Origin: Symbiodinium natans
Taxonomy: Eukaryota > Sar > Dinophyceae > Suessiales > Symbiodiniaceae
Length of the DNA stretch: 64,000 nt
Assembly (NCBI GenBank): GCA_905221605.1
Contig: CAJNDS010002124.1
Coordinates: forward strand, 1,323,421 to 1,387,420
Direction: 5' to 3'
The translations under genes were made by a program, and so were the position numbers. A model generated the notes under the pieces. It did not search any database and was not told the DNA's origin. It saw only the letters and a program-made list of their open reading frames with translations. This document shows positions 38,114 through 50,100 of the stretch, piece after piece. The stretch's first letter is position 1, and every line of letters begins with the position of its first letter.

Positions 38114-41100
38114 GTCCCTGTCTCTGTCTCTCTCTTTGTCTCGGTCTCTGTCTCTGTCTCTGTCTCTTTCTCTTTCTCTTTCTCTTTCTCTTTCTCTTTC
38201 TCTTTCTCTTTCTCTTTCTCTTTCTCTTTCTCTTTCTCTTTCTCTGTCTCTCTCTCTCTCTCTCTCGCACTCGCTGTCGCTCTCGCTCTGTGGCCCTGTT
38301 GCTCCTGTCCCTTATAATCCTTATTGTTTTATCTCATTCTCTTTATTGCCTGTTTATCTTCTGTCTCTTTCTTCCTTATCTTTCTCGCGAGGAAGAACGA
38401 GTACGATGGCTTGGAAGAGTTTTGGGTCAAGATTCGAGAGCATGGAAAGCGGAAGCAAGCCCTAACCTATGAGGAGAACCACAAGAAAGCTTGCCAGGCC
38501 CTGCGTCCCGAAACGCCAAGCGTTCATACCAAGCATCCTCAAGCATCCTCCCATCCTCAACGACGCCAGGACCGTGAGGAGCTCCCAGATGTGGCCGGCC
38601 TCGACAAGTTCGACAAGCTAGAGGTGCTGCAGAAGCGAGGGTGCCAGGCACAGGACGCAAACAAACAGGAGGACCCGAAAATGCACATGCATCGCCAGGC
38701 CAGCGCACACGCAGTCAGTACTGCCCTGTGACTCTGTTTGGCATAGCTCACTAAGTTTCTTATGACTTTCAAACGCTTGTAGACCCTCGCCGCCCTCGAG
38801 AAGTACACCGATGCTGTTATGGCGCAGATAGGAAAGCTCCGGAATTTGGCAAAGGATATTCACAAGAATTATGTCAATTCGGAGGAGACAAAGAAGTTTC
38901 CTGGCCCCATGCAACGGTTGAAACCTGCACTTCTGCAAAACCTCAGTAACGAACACCGTGAAGCCCAGGGCTGCTGCGGCCATCGATACCCAGATCTCGA
39001 AAGTCGAGGCGATCTACGATTCCTGTATGGAACTCAAGGCGAATGCCGAAATGATGAAAATGGACGAAAAGCCACTTGCCTGTGTTTGTACCTGAGGTAG
39101 ATTCAGGTAACACCAGTTCTTTTCTGTAGAAAGGGGTGTGTTTGCGCGCGCACAAGGTTTCACAATGATGCGGGGAAGAAAATGAAGGACGGAACCCTCG
39201 TGCCCCCAAGCCTGTACTATTCAGAAAGCTTTGAATCGCTTTCAAGGAAAGTTTGTTTAGATAGATACACGAACTCTCCCTTGAAACCCCTTCCTGTTCA
39301 AAGGTGCAGTCGCGCCGCCGCGTTGGAGAACAAGCTGAAGACGCCAGCTGCAGTGGTGTCGAGTCCTTGGGTTTGGGGTATATCTAGGGTTTATATAGGG
39401 TTATAGGGTTCGGGATTATAAGGGTTTATAAGGGTTAGGGTTTATATATAGGGTTTAGGAGACGCACGGGTTACTGATTCTGGGCTGTCGGGATGGGTTT
39501 GTCGACTTGGTTCTATGTAGTGAGTTGGCCCAGGACTGCAAAGAAATGCTGGGAAAAGGTTACGCCGTCATCGCAGCCCTCCCTGAAGCCTAAGCCAAAG
39601 GCCTCCCCGAAGCCTGCTGATGCCGCCCCAGCAAAGCCCAAGAAGAAGTGCAAGAAGTAGGGTTCTGTAAATATGGGGCTGGGGACACGCGGGAAAACCC
39701 GTGCTTTTATTCGTGGTACATGGCCACGAATGCGCAGTACGACGGGCTGTGGGGATCTGCTGAAACAACTCGCCTGCCTTGCAAGTGGCCTCCTGATGCT
39801 GCAGCACGGGTCACACAAAGCTGAGTGCAAACCTGCTCTACATTCTTGAAGCCAGGTTCTTCCGCTGGCCACACCATACGCGGGCTCAGCAGCGACATTG
39901 GCGATGGCGCCGTGTACTCAGAAAACGTTGCTGCGAGTACTTCAGTCCGGCTTGCTCTTCTGACTGTTTGCACGTGTAGCTTTTTGATCGGGTGTGTGTG
40001 ATGTCTTTGTTTGCTGGCAATGGAAATGGGCACCGCAAGCACAGACGATGAGTTGTGGGATCTTCTTACCTGTCATCGCCACGATAGCCAGCTGAGGTGT
40101 TTAGGGTTTGCAAATGTCTTTCTTTTAAGAACTATTTTTGTGCTTCATGCTGCTAAGACCCTTTGATCCTGTCCCCGCAAACCTAGGAGAGTATTGCCCC
40201 GTATCCTTGGAAGAAAAGATCACCTGAAACAAAGCGCAACCAGCCCAAGCCCGTCATCAAGGTGGATAAAAACCTTGGCACAGATTAAGTCCCCGGCAGC
40301 AGACCCCAGCATCAAGAGCATTCGCCGTAGTGATGTCTTGAGAAAAAGAAAACTTGGCACGTCGTTTGGGCGGCTCGGCGAGCCTATATACTTGAGATTC
40401 ACAGGGCATGCCACTGCAGGAAAACCGACAACCCAACCGACCTGTCTTGTCTCGGCACTCTTGTCGTTTTGCATCACATAAAGAAAAACTCTTCCGACAT
40501 TTTGGGATCATATGAGAGCATTGCCGGGCCTGGGGATATATAGAGACGATGTTCGTCCATTTGTCTAGATCTCGCTGGTAACGGTAGACATCATTGCACC
40601 ACCTCTGTGCGCGTGATCCTGATTTTAAAAATGAGCGGCTCCCATTTTCGGAAAAGTGGTGGTGACACGAGCTGCGACGACCGTTTCATGACGTACATTG
40701 TGTACAGATCCTTCAAGCATCCGACCAGGGAGGCGCAGAAATTCCTTGAGCTCCATTCGAAAAACTTTGACAAGTGAGAACTCGGGGGTACACGAGCAAA
40801 CAAAGTTTGTGCGCAACCACAGTTTGCAAGCCAAAGTGTGTGTTCTCATTCAGTAAAAAGCATCACACGTATGTATGTTTCTTTTCCCTCTTTCCGAGGC
40901 CTCCTGCCGTGCAGCCATCCGGACTGCTCGCAACATTGTGAAGGACGTGGGCGTGGAGCAGGCACGAAACGTAGGTGGCCTGCTTGGTTTGGCTCGTTGC
41001 TCTCAGAGTCATTCCGAGAGGGATACCCGGGGGCTATTGTCGCAGAAGCTGGGGCTGGCGTTACCCATTCCTTTGCGTGCTGTTCCTGATTCGGTGGATC

Positions 41101-44100
41101 CGAGCGTGCACGAAAAAAATAGACTTCGGATGCTGACCATGAAAGACTGGGCCAGCTTCTTTCTTCGGACAAACAATTGGCACGTATTGTGCGGGCTCCG
41201 GTCCCCGAATCCTGAACGGGAGCAAGCGATTTGGAAGTCGTGGTGGCAAAAGTACGAGCAAATTGATCCGGGTCATCCTATATTTGCAATGGCCCAGCGA
41301 GGCGAGGTCGCTTTAAGCAAAACGGCGGCCGTCGTCGTACACGGCGACGAGGGGAGAGGGAGGCGCCGGCAGGCGTTTTTCGTCCTGTCGTTCCACTCGG
41401 TTCTTGGCCGCGGCACAGTTGCTTCACTGGAGAAATCTAAGAAGCCCAATGCAAGACGAGTTAGGAAGCCTTATCTTAAAATGGGCTTGAACTTCAAAGG
41501 ACATTCCTACACAACGCGTTTTGTTCTGGGTGTTCTTCCTCGCCACCTTTACGCTGACAAAGATCGAAACTTCACTTCGCTTTTGCGTGCTGTATATCAC
41601 GATGCAGCCTCGATGGCGACAACCGGTGTGGTCGATCGTAAGGGATGCCGTCACTGGCTATGCGCTGTTCGCACCATCGGCGACTGGCCATTTCTACATA
41701 AAGCTGGCAATTTGGACAGGACGTATGCAAACACAGTGAAATCTGTGAACCAAGCTTCTTCAGGGATTTGTCATCTCTGTTGTGCTGGAGAGCCAAACAT
41801 TCCGTTTGAGCAGATCGCGACAAGAAGACCGGACTGGTTGGATAGGCCTTGCACCACTTCACCATTCAAGGATGGGATTCTTCCTGAGGCTGCTTGTCTT
41901 CCTCATGCCCCAGGCCGTTTACCCAACCACTATGCGTATGACATCTTTCACACCTTCCATTTGGGAGTCGCCAAGAACTTTCTTGGCGCGGTTCTCGCTC
42001 GCTTATCAGACTTTGAGAGCGGAAATGTGGAGCAGCGCTTTGAGGCGTTGACTGTAAAGTATCGTACTTGGTGCCGTGCGACAGGAAACGCGCCAATAGT
42101 TTCGAAATTGACAAAGGATCTTATACAGTGGGAGACAACGAGCGACTACCCCAACGGTTCTTGGTATAAGGGGGGCCTCAGCACGAACCTTATGCTCTTT
42201 TTTGAGTCGTTGGATGGCACATTGTCGGATCCATTACTTCTTTTGGCAATGGACGGCGCCAAGGCGATAAACCTTTTCTTTCGGACTCTCTATGCTGAAG
42301 GCTTTTGGCTGTCACCTGCAGTGGCGAGTTTTACGGGGCAGCTAGCAAGCAAGTTTTTGAGAAGGTACGAGGAATGTGCAAGATTGGCGCACAGCGAGCA
42401 AGCCACGCTGTTCGTTCTGCAACCTAAGTTGCGCCCGCTTCACCATTTCGCAGTTGATTTGCTGCGGGCTGTGCAGGCTGGGCACGAAGCTATCAACCCT
42501 CTGGGGTTTTCGACACAAATGTCGGAAGACCTGGTTGGCAGGCCTTCTCGCCTGGGCCGGCGAGTGGCGACACCTTTAGTTTGCCAACGTGTCTTGGAAA
42601 GGTACTTGCAGTCGTCATATGGCGAGTGGGTCAAGGCTGGTCTCCTGATCGAATCGAAGGGCTCTGCGTGAAAAGGTCACCGAGCACTTTGAGCATCAGA
42701 TTTGTTTCGGCAGGTTCGAGAAGGTATGAGCATCAGATTTGTTTCGGCAGGTTCGAGAAGGTCGGAACATCATGTCATCAGCTGTTTATAGAGACCCCAT
42801 AGCATGACTCTTGGGATGAATAAAGCCCCTCAAAATCTCGAAAACCCTAAACCCCGGGTTTAGATTCCAGACCCCGTGTTTAGACACCACGCTCGTTTTT
42901 TTTCAGGTTTTAGGTTCTTCAGGTAGGGTTTAGGGTTTAGGGTTTAGGGTTTAGGGTTTAGGGTTTAGGGTTTAGGGTTTAGGGTTTAGGGTTTAGGGTT
43001 TAGGGTTTAGGGTTTAGGGTTTAGGGTTTAGGGGCCCTCAAGCTACACCCTAAAGGTCCCGAGAGCCCTAAGCCGTAAACCCCTAACCCCCTTAACAGCC
43101 ACGCCCCCGAAACTCCAAACCTTAATGAACCCTAAGACCCTAAACCCTAAACCTTGCACCCTGAACCTATTCTTAACACCCTACACCCGGACAGACTCTC
43201 ATCCTGTGAAGCCCGAGTGGAAGCCCGGGCTCCCCCAACCTGTAAACCCCATGAATGGGATTGTAGGCTTGCGTTAGGGATTTTTTATGGGGTTGAGGAT
43301 GGTTTAGGGTTTATAGGTTCGGGGAATCTTGAGGATGTGGAGGACATCCATTGAGCTTTCCTGTGTCTGGCTTCTTCTGGTTCGGGCTGAAGGCCTGGGT
43401 TTTCATATGTGGGTTGCGGGACTCTCGTGTGTTCAAGGGTTTAGACTTTAAGGGTTATGGTTTAAAGGCGTCTAGGATTTAAACCTGAACCCCTGAAACT
43501 CTGAACCCCTGACTACGGTTAGCAGTTACTACCCCTTAATTAGTAGGCATAACCCATAACAACTGTAGGTGAAGAGAGGCATATGAGCCCTCCAAACCCC
43601 AGGCCCCGGACACTAGTTCCCAAAAAAACACAAACGCCCTTCGCGCGAAGCCCTGCAACCCTAGTCTAGTAGTAGAGTACGTAACCTTTAACCTTTTTGG
43701 GGTAGTAAAAACCCCTTATAATCCCAAAGGTTAACCTTTAATTCCCCCAGGTTACTGGACAACTAAGCCAGACTAAAACGCCCCTAAAAAGCCCTAACTG
43801 GGCTTTGGAGTACTATACTTTAATACTTTTTTTGGTTTTGGGTTCCCATTATAGCTACTTATACCTAAAAAGTATATACTTTTTTTTCTGGGTCTACTCC
43901 AGAGGTAGGCTAAAATCCCCCGGGGATGCCCTGGACAAAACCCAAAACCCTCAAAAGCCTCAACCACTGAAATCTGAACACTAACCCCCAACCCGAAAAC
44001 CCTAAACCCTAAACCGTAACCCGAAACAACTATAAATTTTTCCCGGGTATGAACCCTAGAAAGCCGAAACACTAAGAAGCTAAACCCCACACCCTGAAGA

Positions 44101-47100
44101 CCCTAAAAAACCCTCAAGCCCCAGAAACCCAAATTCTATCCAGGTGTGTAGCCCTACACCCTAAACCCTAAATCCTAAACCCTAAACCCTAAACCCGAAG
44201 CTTTCCCCAGGTATGAAGCCCCTGGGCAGCTGGATGCCGGACCTCGCCGAGCGCATCGAGCAGCTTAACTCCTGGGGCTTCACAGGCCTTAGGGGGGGAG
44301 GGGGTTTAGGGTTTAGGGTTTAGGGTTTAGGGTTTAGGGTTTAGGGTTTAGGGTTTAGGGTTTAGGGTTTAGGGTTTAGGGTTACAGGCCTTACGGGGGG
44401 GGGGGGGGGGTTCGCATTTTAGGGAGAGGGTTTAGGGCTTAGGGTTTAGGTTTAGGGCGGGGTGCTGTCTACAACTAACATTGACCAATCAACCGAAAAC
44501 AACGGTTTCCGGGCCAGCTCGCATCAAAAGCCCTCCCATTGGAACTGGAAATTTCCCCCACCCACCTCCTGAGCCTAAGCCCTCAACCCTAAACCCTAAA
44601 CCGCCTCAACCCTAAACCCTAAACCGCCTAAACCCTAAAGCCAAAACCCCCTCCCTCCTGTGACTGCCAGCCTCCGCGAGGTGTGCCGAAGGTCTTGTGG
44701 CTCGACTGCCTTCGACATTCATGACTTTGTGGTGCTTTACTGTAACTTTAGATCCTTAGCTTTTTTGGGTTTATTGGGCTTCTTAATGAGGCAGCTAAAA
44801 GTTTAATGTTTTACTACCCTCCTAAGTGCAGCCAAGATGAGATCGGACATTCATCCCATCAAGGGACTACCGGAGGGACCCTTATAAGGTACCTTGGGGT
44901 TCTTTGGGGGCTGCTTAGGTAAACAGGGACTCTTTACAAGGTGTATATAAATATAAATAAATATATATATATATATATAAGGGTTATATCGGGGAATAAG
45001 GTTGAGGGTCCCTTCTAGGGGTCCCTCCTTTTACCCCCCCCCCCCCCCCCCCGGAATCCCAAAGCCCTGACCCACCCCCACACTCGAAATCCGAAACCCC
45101 GATCCCGAAAACCCAAAAACAGCAAGACCCGAGCCTTAATGCCCGGAACCTCGGACCTCACTTCCAAGTTTGCCACTTGATCCCTAAACCCTAAACCCCT
45201 CAGGCCGAAGCCCCAAGCCCTAAGCCCGAAACCCATCCAACATCCGGGCTTGACCTGGAATGTTTGTTGGAGTTCCACGGGCTTTCATTCTCATAGAAAT
45301 ACAACTTCTGGCTAGCCCAGCGGTACCCTTTTGCCATCCTGTTGGTTGTAGGTGCCCCTGTGATGTAACCAGCACTCTAAACCCTAAACCCTAAACCCTG
45401 AACTTAAAGCCCTAAAGGGGTACACAATATGATTCCTGGACTTCCAAGACTTTTGCAAAATCCCAAATCCACAATTATATTCCTCAACCTGAAGGTTAGT
45501 TGGGCGGCCCAACTGGGGGGGCCAGGGCCCTTAAACCCTAACGGGTAAGCCCCTGAACCCTAAACCATAAACCCTTAAACAGGTGGCTGGGCGGACTGAC
45601 GTACCCCACAAGCCTTCTGACCGCCATCCTGCAAGCGTGCCCCAAGCAGCATCTACTTACCTTTCTTCGGTAGGATTCCGGATGGTGGGGCTTAGGGTTG
45701 AGGGTTCAGGGTTTGGGGTTTGGGGTTTGGGGTTTAGGGTTTAGGGTTCAGGGTTCAGGGTTTGGGGTGTGGTTAGGGGAAGGAGGCTCCCCTAAACCCT
45801 CAATCCTTCTGCCTTAACCTGGCCAAGCTGGCACCTGCTCCTTATACACCTGAGCCCGAGGCACGATGCTGAAGGCTTGAAGAGCATTTCCACAGTATTC
45901 ACACATACATACAAGGAGGGACCCTTACTTATACTAATTAGTTGTTTTGGGACTTATGACCTAGGTTAGGATCCCTTATAACCCAGTTTAGGCTTGTGTA
46001 GGAACACAAAAAGGGAGGGCTGGTCATGAATTACCTTCGATGCCCATCAACGCGGGCATTGGGCTATCTTCGGCCCGTACTGTTGACTGATTTATACCCC
46101 CCTTGTCAGAAGAGCACGACTGGCGGAACTCAGTCAGAACACCCGTCCTCAATCTACAAAAACCAAAAAAAAGTTGCAGGTGCATGGGAGGTGAAGGTTT
46201 GGGTTTAGCAGGGTTTGGGGTTATTGAGGGTTTCGTTTGCTTTCTGGAAGAGGCATCCCTTTTGAAAACCGCGCCCCCCCCCCCCCCCCCCCCAACACGG
46301 CACAAGACGACAGCCCGTGTAAAACACCCGCTGCAATTATAAGTTCCGACCCCCCGTCCCCTTCTAGAGAGCTTGAATCAATGCAGGGGTGTTCTGAATG
46401 GGAAGTCAGCAGTAAATTTCACTAAGCCCTGAACACCCCAAACTCCAATCCCTAACCCTAAATCAAACCCTAACCAACAAGAAACAAACTACAACCCTGC
46501 ACACCCCAGAACCCTAAAACTCCTATAAGTCCTTACAGAAATGTCTATTAGAGTAGCCCTAATCCGTAAACCCTACAGACCTAAACACATAAAAGCCCGA
46601 AGCCCTAAACCTTTAACCCATACAAGGATGGGCTATAACTTACAACCTAAATTAGGGTCCTCATAATTCTACCTCTACCCAGGAGGAGGGGAGAGAGGGG
46701 GGCACTCCTTGTAGAACCCTGAATCCCTAAGCCCTAAGCCCTAAACCCTAAACCCTAAACTAAAGCCCACTTCTAGCATTGGGGTTGGGGGGGGGGAGGT
46801 ACAGTGGGCCCTCCTTGTAACCGTGATGGGACTTTTGGAATCTTTATCTAGGATGCCCAGTAGTACCCTTATTCCCTTTTTGGTGGGTTTAGGTTCCCTT
46901 ATAAACTCCTTTAAGCAAAAAAGGGCACCCTTTTTAAGTCTAGGTTACTGGGCAGCCTAGTTATCTTTGGACCAGGTCTTCGCGGAAGAACCCGGGCGTC
47001 TGATCCTCAGACTGTGCAGGGGTGGGGGAGGGGGCAAGGTTTAGGGTTTTAGAGTTTAGGGTTTAGGGTTGAAGATTTAGGGCTTAAAGTTTAGGGCTTG

Positions 47101-50100
47101 GGGTTTAGGGTTGAGGGTGTTTAGGGCTATTTTTGGTTTCTTGGCTAGTGCTTTGGGCCCTAAACGGACACGTGTTTCCCCCCAAGCTTTTTTCAACCCC
47201 CCGCTGCCTAACATTTTCTGTGTGCGGCCCTCCTGAGACGCCCTGGCTGAACCCTGCTGGGACCCTCCTGGAACCTCTGACACCCCCTGCTACGACAACC
47301 CAGAACCTTGAAATTCCTTCTATGACCTATGTATCCGTTGTCCATTCACCTTCTCAAGCCTGGCTGTAAAGCTGCTCGGACGCCAAGCATCCAGGCCGGC
47401 GCCAGACCGCAATGACCCATAGCCTCAGCTGCAAAGCTGATTTTGTCCCAGAAAGCCCTATGCCGCGGCAGTGCTCGCCCAGCTTCGACCAAGCGCTGGA
47501 GACGAGCGTCAAGGCTTCCACTCAAAATCAGGGCTCCGAGAAGGTCCACAATGAGCACACCAGCCCAACTACGGAACCAACAGGTCCAGAGCTCACTCAC
47601 GGAAAGCCAGTACGCAGAGGCAAGCGACGTGATGCATCAACATCGGAGGCGAAGCAGAGGAAAGGGGTAGTCGCTGAGAAGGCGGAGCGCTCTCCTCTGA
47701 GTCCAGGCCTTGTCACACGTGCCAGCCGCAAGCAAGAGAATAAGAAGCTCATGGAGCGCTACGAGGACTTGGGAAAACCCAAAGGATCCATGTACCTATA
47801 TAGTATATACTTGGGCCTTAAAGCTACTATATAGGAACCCCTTTAAGGCCCAAGTATATACTATATAGGTACATGGATCCTTTGGGAAAGAACTCAGGGT
47901 TCCGGGCTTGCGGTTTTAGGGTTTAGTTGAGGTTAGAGCATCATGGGCCCTCGGGGGTCCATGTACTTTATTATATATGTACTTGGGCCCCTAAAGTCCC
48001 TAAATAGGAGGTACTTGAAGGCCCAAGTCTTCCCTATTTAGGCACATGGACCCTTAGGGGGTGGGGGGGGGGATGAAGGACACCATGTTGATGGACATGC
48101 ACAAGGTCGAGAAGGTTACCGCAGCGTCCCAGAGGGTCGCAATGAGCATGGCCAGCGGGGAATCCAAGCCGACCACGCCCAAGTGGTCGGGACGTGTCAT
48201 GTGTATTCGCATGACGCCGCAGCACTTCAGCCCCTTGGGAACCATCTTCCGCGATGTGCGCGTGAGCTTCTTGCCCAGGAACTTCGTCATCCAAGCTGTT
48301 GACTGCGAAGGCTATGTATGGACAGCTCGTTCGTCCATGCTGCCGGGGTACCTGGCTGTGGATCGCTGCAAGTACAAGATCAATCCGCTTGGCAAGGATG
48401 TGCTCATCACCCTTTGCGCCGCGGACAAGGATCAGTCTTGGAAGGGCCTGGGACGTCTTCAGCTGTTCCGACCATACGAGATTGAGGAGCTTGAGCAAGT
48501 ATGTGGCAACAAGAGCAACTTCATCTAGCGCTTAGCATGCTTTCAACACTTCTGAGAGTGCTACCCCGGTACTGCAGTCATGCAAGCCCCAAACTCTGAC
48601 CTGACATGCTTTACACATGTCTACCGACTTAACATACTTGGACCATGTTTGCCCTTTGCTTACCTCGTCTGTCCCTGAGATCAGCCAGAGTTGAGGCGCA
48701 ACAGTGTTCCAAAGGAAGGAGGCAGCCACAGATTCGAGATTCCGCGCACTTACTTTGTAGGCACTCTGTACGGAGATGTTGCATGAGATGCTTCTGGCTT
48801 CTGTCTGCTTCAGGTTAGAGTGCCTGCATTGGCTGTTTTTTGGATACGTGGCCTGTGTACTTATGAGTGTATATACCGGGTGACTTCGTAACCCTAAACC
48901 CTAAACCCTAAACCCTAAACCCTAAACCCTAAACCCTAAACCCTAAACCCTAAACCCTAAACCCTAAGCCGTTGGGAAAATCCGAGAAACAGCCAGTCTC
49001 AGCTGCAGCCACTCAACTGACGTTTCCGTTCCATCCTGAATGGAATGCTGCGACCGCTGTGCTACGCGTCTTCAGTGAATTCGGCTTTCGCAGGCTCCAG
49101 AATCTGTTGTCGCTACTTGTTGCGAATTGGGGGTGTGCGCAACGCGCCACCTGCTAACTTCAATGCGATCGACAAACGTGCACGAATGAGACGCATGCTG
49201 CTGAGAGGTTCTGGGCCACAGTTCTGATCGCTGCTATCTGCCAGGTTGCCCGCACTAGGGTTTAGGGCTTAGGGTTTAGGCATTTTTCCTGGTCTCTTGT
49301 TACTCTAAGATGCTTCACCCAGTGCCAGGCCAGCGCATTCGTGTGAAATCAAGAGGCTGCCGAAGCAGCCTCAGATAGCGAGTGGGCATGGTGTGCACCG
49401 ATATTTGAAACCTACAACAGATGCAACAAACCCTGCACACCATGCAGACTAAGCTTAGACTTGGATGACACACTTTCGGGAGAGCATGCGCAGAATGTCG
49501 AGGAGGGCTGTCAGGTTTGTCTTAAATTTGCCATCAGCAGCGGACATGCTGATAGTGGACCCCTGAAAGGGCGGTGAGGTCATTGAGACACGCGGTGCTC
49601 TCTTGAGCTCAGTTTGCAAGGCCAAGACCTCTATTGAGCGTCCATAACCCCACTTGAAATCCCTAAATCGTAATCACTAGGATGCCCAGTAGTACCCTTA
49701 TTCCCTTTTTGGTGGGTTTAGGTTCCCTTATAAACCCCTTTAAGCAAAAAAAGGGCACCCTTTTTAAGCCTTGGTTACTGGGCAGCCTAGATCATGATAT
49801 TCTACCAACTAGCCAGAAACAAAGGTGGGCAGGGTGCCAAAGAGATGTCGGCCCTGTGACATGTTGCTACCTTTCTACCACGCCTTTGAAGATCTTGGAA
49901 AACGGTCACTTTGCTGCGCTTGCTGTTTTTGGGAAGCATGTAGTTCAGGGTTTAGGGTTTAGGGTTTAGGGTTTAGGGTTTATGGGGATGTTTTTGGGAG
50001 TAGGACGTGGGAACTCCGCTAAGTCCCTGTTGTTGTAGCTCCCCAAACCCTAAAGAACCTGAGCCCCATTACCTGTTAATAGGGTTTAGGGTTTAGGGTT

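Larger units (their letters stand above)
28608..42882 (+). mobile_element. Candidate composite transposable element: 14-kb four-gene island
   Basis: Between the dynein exons at 27.6 and 44.2 kb, telomere-type arrays almost vanish for 14 kb and four multi-exon genes lie on the plus strand (29.05-32.56, 33.63-35.36, 36.17-39.66, 40.63-42.67). The last resembles a Tnp2/KDZ-type transposase. Both ends carry the pair CCCCGGGTT and CCCCGTGTTTAG exactly 20 bp apart, at 28611/28631 and 42851/42871, in direct orientation; related CCCCGGGTTTA motifs occur inside at 35.66-35.86 kb. A mobile nature is inference; no target-site duplication was verified. Confidence 0.5.

Noticed and set aside
37853..38465. 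Ser/Leu-rich frames over the CT repeat
   Set aside because: Simple repeat translated in three frames; it is intron of island gene 3.
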